The notes: a model not told the origin generated them from the letters alone. 64,000 nt of DNA from Sphingobacterium hungaricum (GCF_015210005.1 NZ_MU158698.1:1187009-1251008), one strand, 5' to 3'. Numbered from the stretch's first letter, positions 25,577 through 34,884 are shown. Translations and numbers: made by a program.

Positions 25577-26896
25577 ATGAGCAACCCAATTGAAGATATA
25601 TCCAGAGTAAAATCAACTGAACTTTTCGAACAAGCAAAAAACTATTTTCCGGGAGGAGTCAATTCTCCGGTAAGGGCTTTTAAGTCTGTCTATGGTTCTC
25701 CCCTATTTATTGAGCGTGGCGACAAAGCACATGTTTGGGATGCCGATGGCAATGAATTTATCGATTTCTGCTGTTCATGGGGACCACTGATTTTGGGTCA
25801 TAACAACGATCAAGTCCGTGAAGCAGTTATCAAACAATTGCCAAATGGTTTGAGTTTTGGTGCGCCAACGCAATTGGAAAACAAACTTGCGGATTTGATA
25901 TTATCCAACAATCGCTTTATTGAAAAAATACGCTTTGTTAGTTCAGGAACAGAAGCGGTGATGTCGGCAATTCGCTTGGCGCGTGGCGTTACTAAAAGAG
26001 ACAAAATCATCAAGTTTGAAGGATGCTATCACGGACATTCCGACTCTTTATTGGTGAAGGCGGGTTCGGGTTTGGTTACATTCGGTGAGACTTCTTCAGC
26101 CGGAGTTCCAAAAGCTTTTGCTGATGAAACAATCGTAATCGCATTGGACGACGAAACCGCATTGACAAAAGCTTTCGAGGATTTCCAAGGACAAGTGGCA
26201 GCCGTTATTATCGAAGGCGTTCCAGCGAACAATGGATTACTGCTTCAAGACAAATCTTACATTCAGTTTCTTAGAAAAATCACGAAAGAAAATGGCACCT
26301 TATTAATCTTTGACGAAGTCATTACGGGCTTCCGTTTAGGATTCGAAGGCGCTGCTAACTACTACGACGTGCAGCCGGACATCATCACCTACGGAAAGAT
26401 TATCGGAGGTGGCATGCCAGTTGGAGCTTATGGGGCTTCAAATGAAATTATGTCCAATATTTCTCCAGACGGAGCCGTTTATCAAGCCGGAACTTTATCC
26501 GGAAATCCAATTGCCATGGCCGCTGGAATTGCTGCATTGACGCAATTGGCTCAACCTGGTTTTTATGAAAAGCAAGAAGAAAAAACTGATGCATTTGTAA
26601 CAGAAATTCGCAACTTCATCGCTGAGAATAATTTTGAAGTGAAAATCTTCAGCATTTCATCTATTTTCTGGTTTGCCTTCACAGAACTTGATGCAATCAA
26701 AAAAGCGGATGATATCATTCCCGCATCAATGGAAAATTACAAAATCATGCATCGCGAACTGTTAAACCGCGGAATCTATTTTGGCCCTTCTGGTTACGAA
26801 GTTGGTTTTATCTCCGCAGCGCATACCAAAGAAGATTTAACGAAAGCGATTGCATCAATCAAAGAAGCTTTGGTTGAAGTATTTAAAAACAAATAA
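25577..26896 (+). CDS. hemL: glutamate-1-semialdehyde 2,1-aminomutase
   Basis: 439 residues, slightly longer than the usual ~430. PLP-dependent conversion of glutamate-1-semialdehyde to 5-aminolevulinate, the second step after HemA. Marks: FPGGVNSPVRAFK, FVSSGTEAVMSAIRLARG, YHGHSDSLLVKAGSG, LIFDEVITGFRLG and the PLP lysine in ITYGKIIGGGMPVGAYG. It closes the hem cluster; no hemE or hemN/hemH is visible nearby. Confidence 0.97.
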   Translation: MSNPIEDISRVKSTELFEQAKNYFPGGVNSPVRAFKSVYGSPLFIERGDKAHVWDADGNEFIDFCCSWGPLILGHNNDQVREAVIKQLPNGLSFGAPTQLENKLADLILSNNRFIEKIRFVSSGTEAVMSAIRLARGVTKRDKIIKFEGCYHGHSDSLLVKAGSGLVTFGETSSAGVPKAFADETIVIALDDETALTKAFEDFQGQVAAVIIEGVPANNGLLLQDKSYIQFLRKITKENGTLLIFDEVITGFRLGFEGAANYYDVQPDIITYGKIIGGGMPVGAYGASNEIMSNISPDGAVYQAGTLSGNPIAMAAGIAALTQLAQPGFYEKQEEKTDAFVTEIRNFIAENNFEVKIFSISSIFWFAFTELDAIKKADDIIPASMENYKIMHRELLNRGIYFGPSGYEVGFISAAHTKEDLTKAIASIKEALVEVFKNK

Positions 26897-26959
26897 TAAT
26901 ATAATTTGTTAAGCATAAAAAACGTTATATTTTTACATCTATAAACAAACAACTTAATC

Positions 26960-27778
26960 ATGAAAATACAAAATTGGAAATCCGCTTTAGCTATTCTTGC
27001 TGTAACCGCAAGTTTGACGGCTTGTAATAACACAAAAAAATCAGATACATCTTCAGATTCAACTGCTACGACTGTTGATTCAACACAAAATACAGTTGCT
27101 GTAAATCCTTTGGCGCATTCAAAAGAATTTCCAGGAGCAACGTTGAAAATTGCATCCATTACTTCAGAAAAAGTTGGTGCAGATTCAGCTAAAATCACTG
27201 TGAAATATGATGTTCAAAACTTCAAATTGACAGAACAGACTGAGCATACACATGAAATGGCTAATTCTCACGAAGGTCAGCACATTCACTTTATTTTGGA
27301 CAATACGCCTTACGCTGCATTGTACAAACCAGAACACAGTGTAACGGTTCCTGTGAATTCTGAGCATTATTTGATGTCATTCTTGTCTAGATCTTACCAC
27401 GAATCGATTAAAACTGCTGACGCTTCGAAATTGGTTAAATTCAAAGTTGATGCGAATGGTAAAGTTGTTCAAGAGGCAGCACCTACAGCACCTGCAATTT
27501 TTTATAGCCGTCCAAAAGGCGATTACAAAGGAGCTGATGTGAAAAATGTCTTGTTAGATTTCTTTGTTTCAAATACAACATTAGCAGCTGACGGAAACAA
27601 AGTGATTGCAAACATTAACGGTCAAGATTTCACTTTAGATCAATGGATTCCTTACGAAATTACAGGATTGCCATTAGGAGAAAATGTAATCAAACTTTCT
27701 TTAGTCGATAAAGATGGTAATGCAGTTACTGGCGACAACGTAACAGTTGAACGCAAAATTAATCTTATTGCAGAATAA
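26960..27778 (+). CDS. putative lipoprotein, unknown function
   Basis: 272 residues with a lipoprotein signal (SALAILAVTASLTAC, lipobox LTAC) and a Ser/Thr/Asp-rich linker. The body is beta-rich with a His-rich patch EQTEHTHEMANSHEGQHIHF and phrases such as HIHFILDNTPYAALYKPEHS and RPKGDYKGADVKNVLLDFFV. Two ligand-rich histidine runs near residue 95-110 could bind metal, but this is a guess. Common in Sphingobacteriaceae without a known role. It follows hemL by 63 bases and is closed by a terminator. Confidence 0.75.
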   Translation: MKIQNWKSALAILAVTASLTACNNTKKSDTSSDSTATTVDSTQNTVAVNPLAHSKEFPGATLKIASITSEKVGADSAKITVKYDVQNFKLTEQTEHTHEMANSHEGQHIHFILDNTPYAALYKPEHSVTVPVNSEHYLMSFLSRSYHESIKTADASKLVKFKVDANGKVVQEAAPTAPAIFYSRPKGDYKGADVKNVLLDFFVSNTTLAADGNKVIANINGQDFTLDQWIPYEITGLPLGENVIKLSLVDKDGNAVTGDNVTVERKINLIAE

Positions 27779-27800
27779 GTAAATTTTTGAAATACAAAAG

Positions 27801-27829
27801 AAAAGCCAGCAGAATCTGCTGGCTTTTTT
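27801..27829. terminator. bidirectional terminator
   Basis: AAAAGCCAGCA-GAATC-TGCTGGCTTTTTT: 7-bp GC-rich stem extended by A/T pairs, between the convergent lipoprotein gene and argC. Confidence 0.9.
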
Positions 27830-27846
27830 CGTTACACGTATAGTCT

Positions 27847-28866
27847 TTAAAAACCTACGCTTTTCAAATTCAATCCGGTACGTTCATCCAATCCGAAAAG
27901 CAGGTTCATATTTTGAACAGCTTGACCTGAAGCACCTTTCAGTAAATTATCAATTGCGGTCAGGATGAGCAATTGATTTCCGTGTTTTTCCAAATGGATA
28001 ATGGCTTTGTTGGTATTGACCACTTGTTTTAAATCAATATTTGATTTGCTGACCCAAGTAAAGGGTGCTGTTGCATAAAACGATTCGTAAAGCTCGTAGG
28101 CTTCACCTTCGGATAAATCTGATTCCACATAAATAGCAGAAAAAATTCCTCTCGCGAAATCACCTCTCTGGGGCACGAAATGTATTTTCTCAGCCGCTCT
28201 TTCCAGCAATGATTTTTCGGATGAAGTCAAAAATCCGGTTTGCAATTGCTCTAGAGATTCAGAAATCTCCTGCAAATGCTGGTGTTCAAACGATTTGTAT
28301 GCCGACAAATTGTTATTCCGCCAAGAAAAATGAGTAGTAGCACCTGGCTTTTGCCCTGCTCCTGTCGAACCTGTTGTGGCATTGACATGAATTTCATTTG
28401 GCAATACTCCTTTAGATGCCAATGGCAATAAAGCCAATTGGATATTTGTCGCAAAGCATCCTGGATTAGCAATGTATTGTGCTTTTTCTATCGAGGATTT
28501 GTTCAATTCTGGCAAGCCATACACGAAATCTTTTCCTTGATAAGAAACATTCGCTTTCAATCGATAATCTTGTGACAAGTCAATAATCTTCACAGAAGAA
28601 CCGATCGGGTTTGCTTCCAAAAATTTTCGAGCATCGCCATGGCCTACGCATAAAAACAGCACATCGATATCCGAATGGAAATCAGAAGAAAATTCCAATT
28701 CAGTATCTCCAAATAAATCATTGTGCACATCATAAACCTTCTTTCCGGCGTTGGATGCTGAATTTGCGAACACAATATCTACGGCTGGATGATAAATTAA
28801 AATGCGTAATAATTCACCTCCTGTGTAACCTGCTGAACCGATAATTGCTACTTTAATTTTTTCCAT
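27847..28866 (-). CDS. argC: N-acetyl-gamma-glutamyl-phosphate reductase
   Basis: 339 residues. NADPH reduction of N-acyl-glutamyl phosphate to the semialdehyde. N-terminal Rossmann motif IIGSAGYTGGELLRIL, the active-site cysteine in ANPGCFATNIQLALLPL and INATTGSTGAGQKP-type loop (VNATTGSTGAGQKPG). In some Bacteroidota the pathway runs on N-succinyl instead of N-acetyl intermediates; the sequence does not tell which. It is downstream of argG and two GNAT genes on the minus strand with 34 bases to the GNAT, so it belongs to the same arginine transcript. Confidence 0.96.
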   Translation of the reverse strand: MEKIKVAIIGSAGYTGGELLRILIYHPAVDIVFANSASNAGKKVYDVHNDLFGDTELEFSSDFHSDIDVLFLCVGHGDARKFLEANPIGSSVKIIDLSQDYRLKANVSYQGKDFVYGLPELNKSSIEKAQYIANPGCFATNIQLALLPLASKGVLPNEIHVNATTGSTGAGQKPGATTHFSWRNNNLSAYKSFEHQHLQEISESLEQLQTGFLTSSEKSLLERAAEKIHFVPQRGDFARGIFSAIYVESDLSEGEAYELYESFYATAPFTWVSKSNIDLKQVVNTNKAIIHLEKHGNQLLILTAIDNLLKGASGQAVQNMNLLFGLDERTGLNLKSVGF

Positions 28867-28900
28867 TCTTCTTTAATGATACTAACCGAAATGCGATCGG

Positions 28901-29380
28901 TTAGCTTATTTGTTGAACTGCTTTTCTGTACAGTAAAAATTCGCTGTCTGGCGATTGTATTTCAAATCCCATTTTTTTATACAATTTTTGTGCATTGTAA
29001 TTATCCACGGCAGTTTCCAATTGAACAAAGCTAGCATTCGTACTTTCCACAAATTCCATCGCCTGCTGAATCAATTGCGAAGCAATACCCAACTTCCGAT
29101 AATTTTCGTCCACATACAAATCGTTGAGGATCCAATTTTTTACCGCTCTTGCGGAAGAATATTTTGGATACAACTGAGTAAATGCAACCGCCTTGTTTTC
29201 GAAATAAGCAATGAATACTATGGATTCACTATTGGCTAACCGTTCGGTGAGAAAAGATTTGGCCAAAGCCAAATCAGAATCCTTTTGATAAAAAACACGG
29301 TAAGCATCGAACAAAAGAGCAAGCTCGTCAATATTTTCGAGCCTTGCCTTTTTTACTTCCAGCTTATTCGCCGCTGCCAT
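28901..29380 (-). CDS. GNAT-family N-acetyltransferase
   Basis: 159 residues. GNAT fold: LEVKKARLENIDELALLFDA, the acetyl-CoA loop ENYRKLGIASQLIQQAMEF (Q/RxxGxA type, R-K-L-G-I-A) and LYKKMGFEIQSPDSEF at the end. Substrate unknown. Its start lies inside argG (17-base overlap), so it is translated with argG and precedes argC; a role in arginine metabolism is possible but could be only genomic convenience. Confidence 0.85.
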   Translation of the reverse strand: MAAANKLEVKKARLENIDELALLFDAYRVFYQKDSDLALAKSFLTERLANSESIVFIAYFENKAVAFTQLYPKYSSARAVKNWILNDLYVDENYRKLGIASQLIQQAMEFVESTNASFVQLETAVDNYNAQKLYKKMGFEIQSPDSEFLLYRKAVQQIS

Positions 29381-30554
29381 TTACTTTATGCCAGATACTC
29401 ACTTGATTCCCAAAAATTTTAGAAAATCCTTTCACATCATCACCTGTGTAGCCTTCGTTCATCTCGCCATACGAACCGAATTTTGAAGACATTAGATCGT
29501 GATCAGATTCAATTCCTAAAATCACAAAACGGTAAGGATGCAATTCCACAAATACGCGTCCTGAAACAGTTGCTTGAGAACTTTGTAAAAATGCCTCGAT
29601 ATCGCGCATCACAGGATCATGCATCTGACCTTCGTGCATATAATTTCCATAGAAAGCGGCCAATTGGTCTTTCCACGACAATTGCCATTTCGTCAACGTA
29701 TGTTTTTCTAACGTATGGTGTGCTTTGATCGTAATCAATGAAGCCGCAGCTTCAAAGCCCACACGGCCTTTGATACCGATAATCGTATCTCCAACGTGAA
29801 TATCACGTCCAATACCATAAGGTTGCGCCAAAGCTTGCAATTCTTGAATCACGCGTACAGAATCCAGCACATTTCCATTTAATGCAACAGGCTCACCTTT
29901 CACAAAATCAATCGTGATTTTCTGAGGCTCTGTCGAAGTAATCCGCGTAGGCCAAGCAGATTCTGGAAGATATTGATTAGAAGTCAATGTTTCTGCACCG
30001 CCAACAGATGTTCCCCATAAACCTTTATTGATAGAATACTTAGCTTTCTCTGCCGAATATTCAACCCCATGTTTGTTTAAGTATTCAATTTCATCCTCAC
30101 GTGATAATTTCAAATCGCGGATTGGTGTAATAATTTCAACCCCAGGAATCAGCGTTTGGAAAATCATGTCAAAACGTACTTGGTCGTTTCCTGCGCCTGT
30201 CGATCCGTGAGCTACAGAAGTAGCGCCGATCTTCTTCGCATAGTTTGCGATTGCTGTTGCTTGGCAAACACGTTCAGCAGAAACAGATAATGGATACGTT
30301 GCGTTCTTCAACACGTTTCCAAAAATTAAATATTTGATCGTATCGTGATAATAGTCTTCGGTTTCGTCGATCGTTGTATGGGATTTAACCCCTAAATCAT
30401 AAGCGCGTTTTTCAATTTGAGCGATTTCCTCATCTGAAAAACCACCTGTATTCACTACAACAGAATGAACTTCTAAACCTAAATCTTTGGTCAAATAGAT
30501 GCAGCAAAATGATGTATCCAAACCGCCGCTAAATGCCAATACTACTTTTTTCAT
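29364..30554 (-). CDS. argG: argininosuccinate synthase
   Basis: 396 residues. ATP-dependent joining of citrulline and aspartate. P-loop-like ATP motif LAFSGGLDTSFC at the N-terminus, AHGSTGAGNDQVRFD for citrulline/aspartate binding, and the C-terminal helix region of normal length. ATG start. Between two GNAT genes on the minus strand; argH, which uses its product, is 12 kb to the left. Confidence 0.97.
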   Translation of the reverse strand: MKKVVLAFSGGLDTSFCCIYLTKDLGLEVHSVVVNTGGFSDEEIAQIEKRAYDLGVKSHTTIDETEDYYHDTIKYLIFGNVLKNATYPLSVSAERVCQATAIANYAKKIGATSVAHGSTGAGNDQVRFDMIFQTLIPGVEIITPIRDLKLSREDEIEYLNKHGVEYSAEKAKYSINKGLWGTSVGGAETLTSNQYLPESAWPTRITSTEPQKITIDFVKGEPVALNGNVLDSVRVIQELQALAQPYGIGRDIHVGDTIIGIKGRVGFEAAASLITIKAHHTLEKHTLTKWQLSWKDQLAAFYGNYMHEGQMHDPVMRDIEAFLQSSQATVSGRVFVELHPYRFVILGIESDHDLMSSKFGSYGEMNEGYTGDDVKGFSKIFGNQVSIWHKVNGSGE

Positions 30555-30615
30555 ATTTTATTTTTTTATCGATTGAACGATGATTTTATTTTTAAAGTTA
30601 ATCAAATTATGCCTT

Positions 30616-31323
30616 TTAACGGCTAGCTAAACCAAAAGGAAATATAGACGCGACCATTTTCTTGGTCGATCCCCATAATTTTGCTTCAATTCTTTTCAGC
30701 AAAGATTGCTTTTTAGAAATTCGCTGCAAGCGTTCTTTTGCTTCTGCCTTGCGTTGCAATTTCTCTTTCAACTCGCGTTCCTTCTCTACAGGATCCCAAA
30801 GCATAGCTGTGCACATGCAATTCTTACGCTCTTTGCTCATCAAAATATCGTAATTGATACAGGATTGGCAACCTTTCCAAAATTCTTCATCTTGGGTTAG
30901 TTCAGAATAGGTCACAGGTTCATATCCTAAATCCGAATTGATTTTCATAACCGCCAATCCGGTAGTCAAGCCAAATATTTTGGAATTGGGATATTTCTCT
31001 CGCGAAAGGTCAAAAACTCGCTTTTTGATGGCTTTTGCCAAACCAACTTTTCTAAATTCTGGATTGACGATTAAGCCTGAGTTCGCTACATAATCGCCGT
31101 GGCTCCAAGTTTCAATGTAACAGAAACCAGCCCAGGTGCCATCTTTATGCAAAGCAATAACAGCTTTGCCCTCATTTATTTTTTTAGAAATGTATTCGGG
31201 TTTTCGCCGTGCAATACCAGTACCGCGAGCTTTTGCAGATTCGAACATCTCATTGCAAATGGTTTCTGCGTAAGCGACATGCTCGGGTTTTGCTGGGATA
31301 ATTAAGAAATCGGAAATTGTCAT
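30616..31323 (-). CDS. GNAT acyltransferase heading the arginine genes (candidate N-acylglutamate synthase)
   Basis: 235 residues. Residues ~1-140 are a GNAT domain (VIALHKDGTWAGFCYIETWS; acyl-CoA loop NPEFRKVGLAKAIKKRVFD with R91-x-x-G94-x-A96). After it comes a Cys cluster: C152-x2-C155 and C169-x-C171, which looks like a metal site and is not usual in GNATs. The C-terminal ~50 residues are a charged helix (KERELKEKLQRKAEAKERLQ). It is the first gene before argG, 61 bases apart, and no classical argA/argJ is visible, so acylation of glutamate is a sensible but unproven role. Confidence 0.75.
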   Translation of the reverse strand: MTISDFLIIPAKPEHVAYAETICNEMFESAKARGTGIARRKPEYISKKINEGKAVIALHKDGTWAGFCYIETWSHGDYVANSGLIVNPEFRKVGLAKAIKKRVFDLSREKYPNSKIFGLTTGLAVMKINSDLGYEPVTYSELTQDEEFWKGCQSCINYDILMSKERKNCMCTAMLWDPVEKERELKEKLQRKAEAKERLQRISKKQSLLKRIEAKLWGSTKKMVASIFPFGLASR

Positions 31324-31347
31324 TTATTAATTCGACCTAAAATTTTT

Positions 31348-31362
31348 TAACAATGCTTGTTA
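31348..31362. promoter_or_regulatory. palindrome upstream of the arginine genes
   Basis: TAACAA-TGC-TTGTTA, a perfect 6-bp dyad with a 3-base centre, 24 bases before the start of the GNAT-argG-argC transcript. A plausible operator; it does not match the E. coli ARG box. Confidence 0.4.
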
Positions 31363-31783
31363 TAAAATAAACTAATTTCGAATGTAGCTATCGAGCTGAA
31401 AAGTACATTCTGCGCATGAAATTGCCTGCCTCCGAATCAAGCTCGAGGCAGAATTGGTCGTCGCAACCTTAATATAGGACAAGTAAGTGTGGAATTTTGC
31501 AAAAAATAGCCATTAACAAGCTTTGCGTAAGCTTGTGATAATGAACCCGTCTGATTTTTTTTACAGTACACTTTTTTATCTATGAAATGTGAAGCGCAAA
31601 AATAAAAAATATTCTTACCATTAATGCAATAAATATCTTGTTTTTTTAACAATTAATTATTTATGTCATTTGTTAGAGGCAAAATCTGGAAGGAGGTTTA
31701 ACATAAAATAAAAAGATGGAAAATTTGGATGTCATCTTCGGTTCAGGATTTCAATCAGATTCTTCGATTCAGTATATTTTGAA
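31363..31783. other. non-coding stretch with two hairpins
   Basis: No gene with convincing codon use. TGCCTC...GAGGCA form a 6-bp stem with a 12-base loop near 31425-31448. ACAAGCTT-TGCGT-AAGCTTGT (31516-31536) is a perfect 8-bp hairpin. A minus-strand open frame (31437-31652) shows no protein-like pattern. The stretch likely carries the leader/promoter of the arginine genes on the minus strand and that of the small membrane protein on the plus strand. I see no known riboswitch. Confidence 0.4.
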
Positions 31784-31791
31784 TAATTTTG
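31784..31791 (+). promoter_or_regulatory. -7 element for the 77-residue membrane protein
   Basis: TAATTTTG matches TAnnTTTG, 23 bases before the ATG at 31815. No good -33 TTTG at 17-23 bases upstream. Confidence 0.4.
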
Positions 31792-31814
31792 CAAAACAAT
31801 AATCTTTAAACAAC

Positions 31815-32048
31815 ATGGTTGGCCCAAGTATTATATTTTATTTATTTTTCGGAATCCCTTATATCTTGGTGATGTATTGGCTGGTTAAACAAGATAAAAA
31901 GAAGCGCGTTCTTGGAATGGTTGTCGTGACGTTAATTGCCGTCTTGGGCTTTATGGTTTCTCGTATTGCCAGCAAAAATGCTGAACAAAATTACAAACAG
32001 CACCAAATCGATTCTAGAGCAATTGAACAAGAAGAAACTTCAAAATAA
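31815..32048 (+). CDS. small membrane protein, unknown function
   Basis: 77 residues with two hydrophobic helices (SIIFYLFFGIPYILVMYWLV and VLGMVVVTLIAVLGFMV) joined by the basic turn KQDKKKR, then a polar tail rich in Gln and Glu. The positive loop between helices predicts both ends outside. A -7 promoter element lies 23 bases upstream. Stand-alone gene; no recognised family. Confidence 0.6.
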   Translation: MVGPSIIFYLFFGIPYILVMYWLVKQDKKKRVLGMVVVTLIAVLGFMVSRIASKNAEQNYKQHQIDSRAIEQEETSK

Positions 32049-32115
32049 ATTTTCAATCAAGCAATCAACAGAAATCGTTCCTTTAGGCTAGATTGGAATC
32101 CTCTTAATGGCCACT

Positions 32116-32574
32116 CTATTTTTTTAACTCCCAAACGCTTAGTTCGTTGTTATAACTGACCTCCATCTCATTTTGGAAAAGTTTGACAATATTATATTCT
32201 TCACAAGGCAATCTCGTGTCGTCAAGTATTCCTTCAAATCTGATTTCATCAATCACATTGGGCTCAAGCTCAATAAAAAATATTTCTTCAGGAGCTTGAT
32301 TCAAATGAATGGAAATTGATTTTGTTTCTTCATTTATGCCATAATTGATTTCTTGCTTTTGGCCTCCCGATTCTTTATAAATGGAAATATTTTCAACATC
32401 AAATTCTGGATTATTGCTAAATAAAAGGTCATTCCCGTTTTCATCAAAATAATTAACAGCCAATTTCTGTAAAACAAGGATTTCTTGGCAATAGATTATT
32501 TGTTCGTCATTTTCACATGAATTAAAAGTCATTAACAAAATGCCAAACAAGATAAAAATTAGTTTCTTTTTCAT
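32116..32574 (-). CDS. putative lipoprotein, unknown function
   Basis: 152 residues from ATG 32572-32574. The start is chosen because MKKKLIFILFGILLMTFNSC is a classical lipoprotein signal with Cys in the lipobox; in-frame codons upstream run into the terminator of the next gene. The mature part has a pair of Cys (IYCQEIL, LPCEEYN) and strands of about 7 residues; no family recognised. The gene lies just downstream of the S9 peptidase terminator on the same strand. Confidence 0.65.
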   Translation of the reverse strand: MKKKLIFILFGILLMTFNSCENDEQIIYCQEILVLQKLAVNYFDENGNDLLFSNNPEFDVENISIYKESGGQKQEINYGINEETKSISIHLNQAPEEIFFIELEPNVIDEIRFEGILDDTRLPCEEYNIVKLFQNEMEVSYNNELSVWELKK

Positions 32575-32671
32575 AATGGTTCTATTGATGTTTTTAATAA
32601 CGCACGAACAAGTCATTTTGCTACATCCTATCATTCTGAAATTCAAAATCTTCAATTCCATTTTTAAAATA

Positions 32672-32705
32672 AAAATCCTGTCGATAGTTAAATCAACAGG
32701 ATTTT
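32672..32705 (-). terminator. terminator of the S9 peptidase gene
   Basis: Stem AAAATCCTGT (32672-32681) / ACAGGATTTT (32696-32705). On the minus strand it follows the peptidase stop by 22 bases and ends in a T-run. Confidence 0.75.
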
Positions 32706-32727
32706 CCATTACAAAAATAGCTGTACT

Positions 32728-34884
32728 CTATTTAGTGATATTTTCCAATTTCAGTAAGAAGGCATAGCTTAACGCTACATCTTTCAAATAATCAAATCTT
32801 CCAGAAGCACCGCCATGTCCATAATCCATATCTGTTTTTAATAAAATCACGTTATCTCCTTTTTTAATGGTTCTTAATTTGGCAACCCATTTCGCAGGTT
32901 CAAAATATTGAACTTGGCTATCATGAAGACCTGTTGTAACCAATAAATTCGGATATTCAACGGCTTTTACATTTTCGTATGGAGAATACAATTTCATGTA
33001 CTCATAAGCGTCTTTATGATTTGGATTTCCCCATTCGTCATATTCATTTGTTGTTAAAGGAATAGATTCGTCCAGCATGGTATTGATTACATCAACAAAA
33101 GGAACTTGTGCAATCACGCCATTCCAAAGACTTGGCGCCATATTGATTACCGCACCCATTAACAAACCTCCAGCACTTCCTCCCTGAGCATACAAATGTG
33201 CTTCGCTTGTGTATTTTTGTTCAATCAAGAATTTACCGCAATCGATAAAATCCGTAAACGTATTGATTTTCTTTAGCATTTTTCCGTCTTCATACCATTG
33301 TCTTCCCATCTCTTCACCTCCGCGGATATGCGCAATTGCAAAACCAAATCCTCGATTCAGCAAACTCAAGCGAGTTGAGCTAAATGTTGGGTCCATTGAA
33401 GAACCGTATGAACCGTAAGCGTACAACAGCAGCGGCGCTTTACCATCTTTCTTAAATCCCTTTTTATAGACTATGGAAATCGGAACTTTCGTACCATCAG
33501 TTGCTGTCGCCATGACGCGTTCAGTTTCATATTCTTCGGAATTATAACCTCCCAAAACTTCTTGCTGTTTTAACAAGGTTTTTTCTTTGCTTTTCATGTT
33601 ATAATCGTAGGTCGACGATGGCGTCACCATTGAGGTATAACCGTAACGAACAACGTCTGTATTGTATTCCACATTCGTGCTCGAATACACCGTATAAGCG
33701 GCTTCCCCGAAATTTAAATAATGCTGTTGACCGTCAGACAGATTTCTAACCGCTAACTGCGTTAATCCGTTTTTACGTTCAGAAATCACCAAATAATCTT
33801 TGAATTCATCCAAACCTTCAATCAATACATCTTCGCGATGAGGAATAAATTCTTTCCAGTTTTCTTTTCCTGTTTTATCCAATGGGCATTCCATCACTTT
33901 GAAGTTCTTTGCTCCGTCATTTGTCAGAATTAAAAAACGGTCAGCCAATGGAGTTACAGAATACAGTACATCTTTCATTCTTGGCTGGAAAACTTTGAAT
34001 TTACCATTCGGGTCATCAGCGCTCAACAAGAACAATTCAGAAGACAAAGTACCGCCCGAATAGATGAACAAGTGTTTTCCATCTTTCGATTTTCCGACTC
34101 CGATGTAATTGGTGTTATCTTTTTCGTCGTAAACAACAACATCAGACGCACTGTTCGTGCCTAATGTATGTCTTTTAATTTTTTCGCTTAATAAAGTAAC
34201 CGGATTCTTAGACGTGTAAAAAAGCGTTTTATTGTCGTTTGCCCAAGTTGCGCCTCCAGAAGTACGGTCGATTTTATCCGTTAAAATTTTTCCTGTTTCG
34301 AGATTTTTGACGTAAACCGTATATTCTCTTCGAGAAACCGTATCCACTCCGTAGGCCAACAATTTATTGTCTGGACTGACCGAAAATCCGCTAGCCGCAT
34401 AATATGGGTATCCTTCAGCCATCGCGTCGATATCCAGTAAAATTTCTTCTTTTGCTTCTAAATTCCCTTTCTTTCTGCAGAATTTGTAATATTGTTTCCC
34501 CTCTTCTGTACGAGTATAGTAATAATAGCCATTTCTTAAATAAGGAACAGACTCATCCGTTTCTTTTATACGAGCTTTCATTTCATCGAATAGATTCGTC
34601 TGCAACCCTTCAGTGTCCTTCATCATCGCGGCAGTGTAGGTATTTTCTGCTTCTAGATAACTAATCACCTTCGCGCTATCAGGACCCTTTTTGAAATAGT
34701 CATTCAGCCAATAGTAATTATCGACAACGGTATCACCATGAATAATTCGTTCATAGGCTTTCGCTTCAGCAACAGGCGACGCTGCGTCAGGCCAAGAAAT
34801 AGTTTTTTTAGTCATTTTTTGTTCGGAACATCCAATAATAAGTAAAGCTAGGGCCGAAACCGCAGCATATCGTTTTGTAGTCAT
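32728..34884 (-). CDS. S9A prolyl oligopeptidase-family peptidase (oligopeptidase B-like), lipoprotein
   Basis: 718 residues. Lipoprotein signal AVSALALLIIGC. Residues ~30-430 form the beta-propeller lid; the C-terminal alpha/beta hydrolase domain holds catalytic Ser570 in QGGSAGGLLMG, the oxyanion stretch LLYAYGSYG, an Asp in LVTTGLHDSQVQ and the final His in DYGHGGASGRFD. It hydrolyses short peptides, probably after basic residues if truly PtrB-like, in the periplasm or at the outer membrane. Divergent from the S8 peptidase gene, with 132 bases of promoter DNA between. Confidence 0.92.
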   Translation of the reverse strand: MTTKRYAAVSALALLIIGCSEQKMTKKTISWPDAASPVAEAKAYERIIHGDTVVDNYYWLNDYFKKGPDSAKVISYLEAENTYTAAMMKDTEGLQTNLFDEMKARIKETDESVPYLRNGYYYYTRTEEGKQYYKFCRKKGNLEAKEEILLDIDAMAEGYPYYAASGFSVSPDNKLLAYGVDTVSRREYTVYVKNLETGKILTDKIDRTSGGATWANDNKTLFYTSKNPVTLLSEKIKRHTLGTNSASDVVVYDEKDNTNYIGVGKSKDGKHLFIYSGGTLSSELFLLSADDPNGKFKVFQPRMKDVLYSVTPLADRFLILTNDGAKNFKVMECPLDKTGKENWKEFIPHREDVLIEGLDEFKDYLVISERKNGLTQLAVRNLSDGQQHYLNFGEAAYTVYSSTNVEYNTDVVRYGYTSMVTPSSTYDYNMKSKEKTLLKQQEVLGGYNSEEYETERVMATATDGTKVPISIVYKKGFKKDGKAPLLLYAYGSYGSSMDPTFSSTRLSLLNRGFGFAIAHIRGGEEMGRQWYEDGKMLKKINTFTDFIDCGKFLIEQKYTSEAHLYAQGGSAGGLLMGAVINMAPSLWNGVIAQVPFVDVINTMLDESIPLTTNEYDEWGNPNHKDAYEYMKLYSPYENVKAVEYPNLLVTTGLHDSQVQYFEPAKWVAKLRTIKKGDNVILLKTDMDYGHGGASGRFDYLKDVALSYAFLLKLENITK

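Noticed and set aside
26385-26400. CCTACGG in hemL as a further REP copy
   Set aside because: Part of the conserved ITYGK codons of the enzyme; no flanking dyad.
31437-31652. 71-residue minus-strand frame in the arginine upstream region
   Set aside because: No promoter, no homology-like pattern, and it reads through both hairpins of the non-coding stretch.
31716-31802. 28-residue frame before the small membrane protein
   Set aside because: It contains the TAATTTTG promoter element and ends just before the likely transcription start; chance frame.
34348-34360. CCGTAGG in the S9 peptidase gene as a REP copy
   Set aside because: Coding sequence without inverted arms; chance match.
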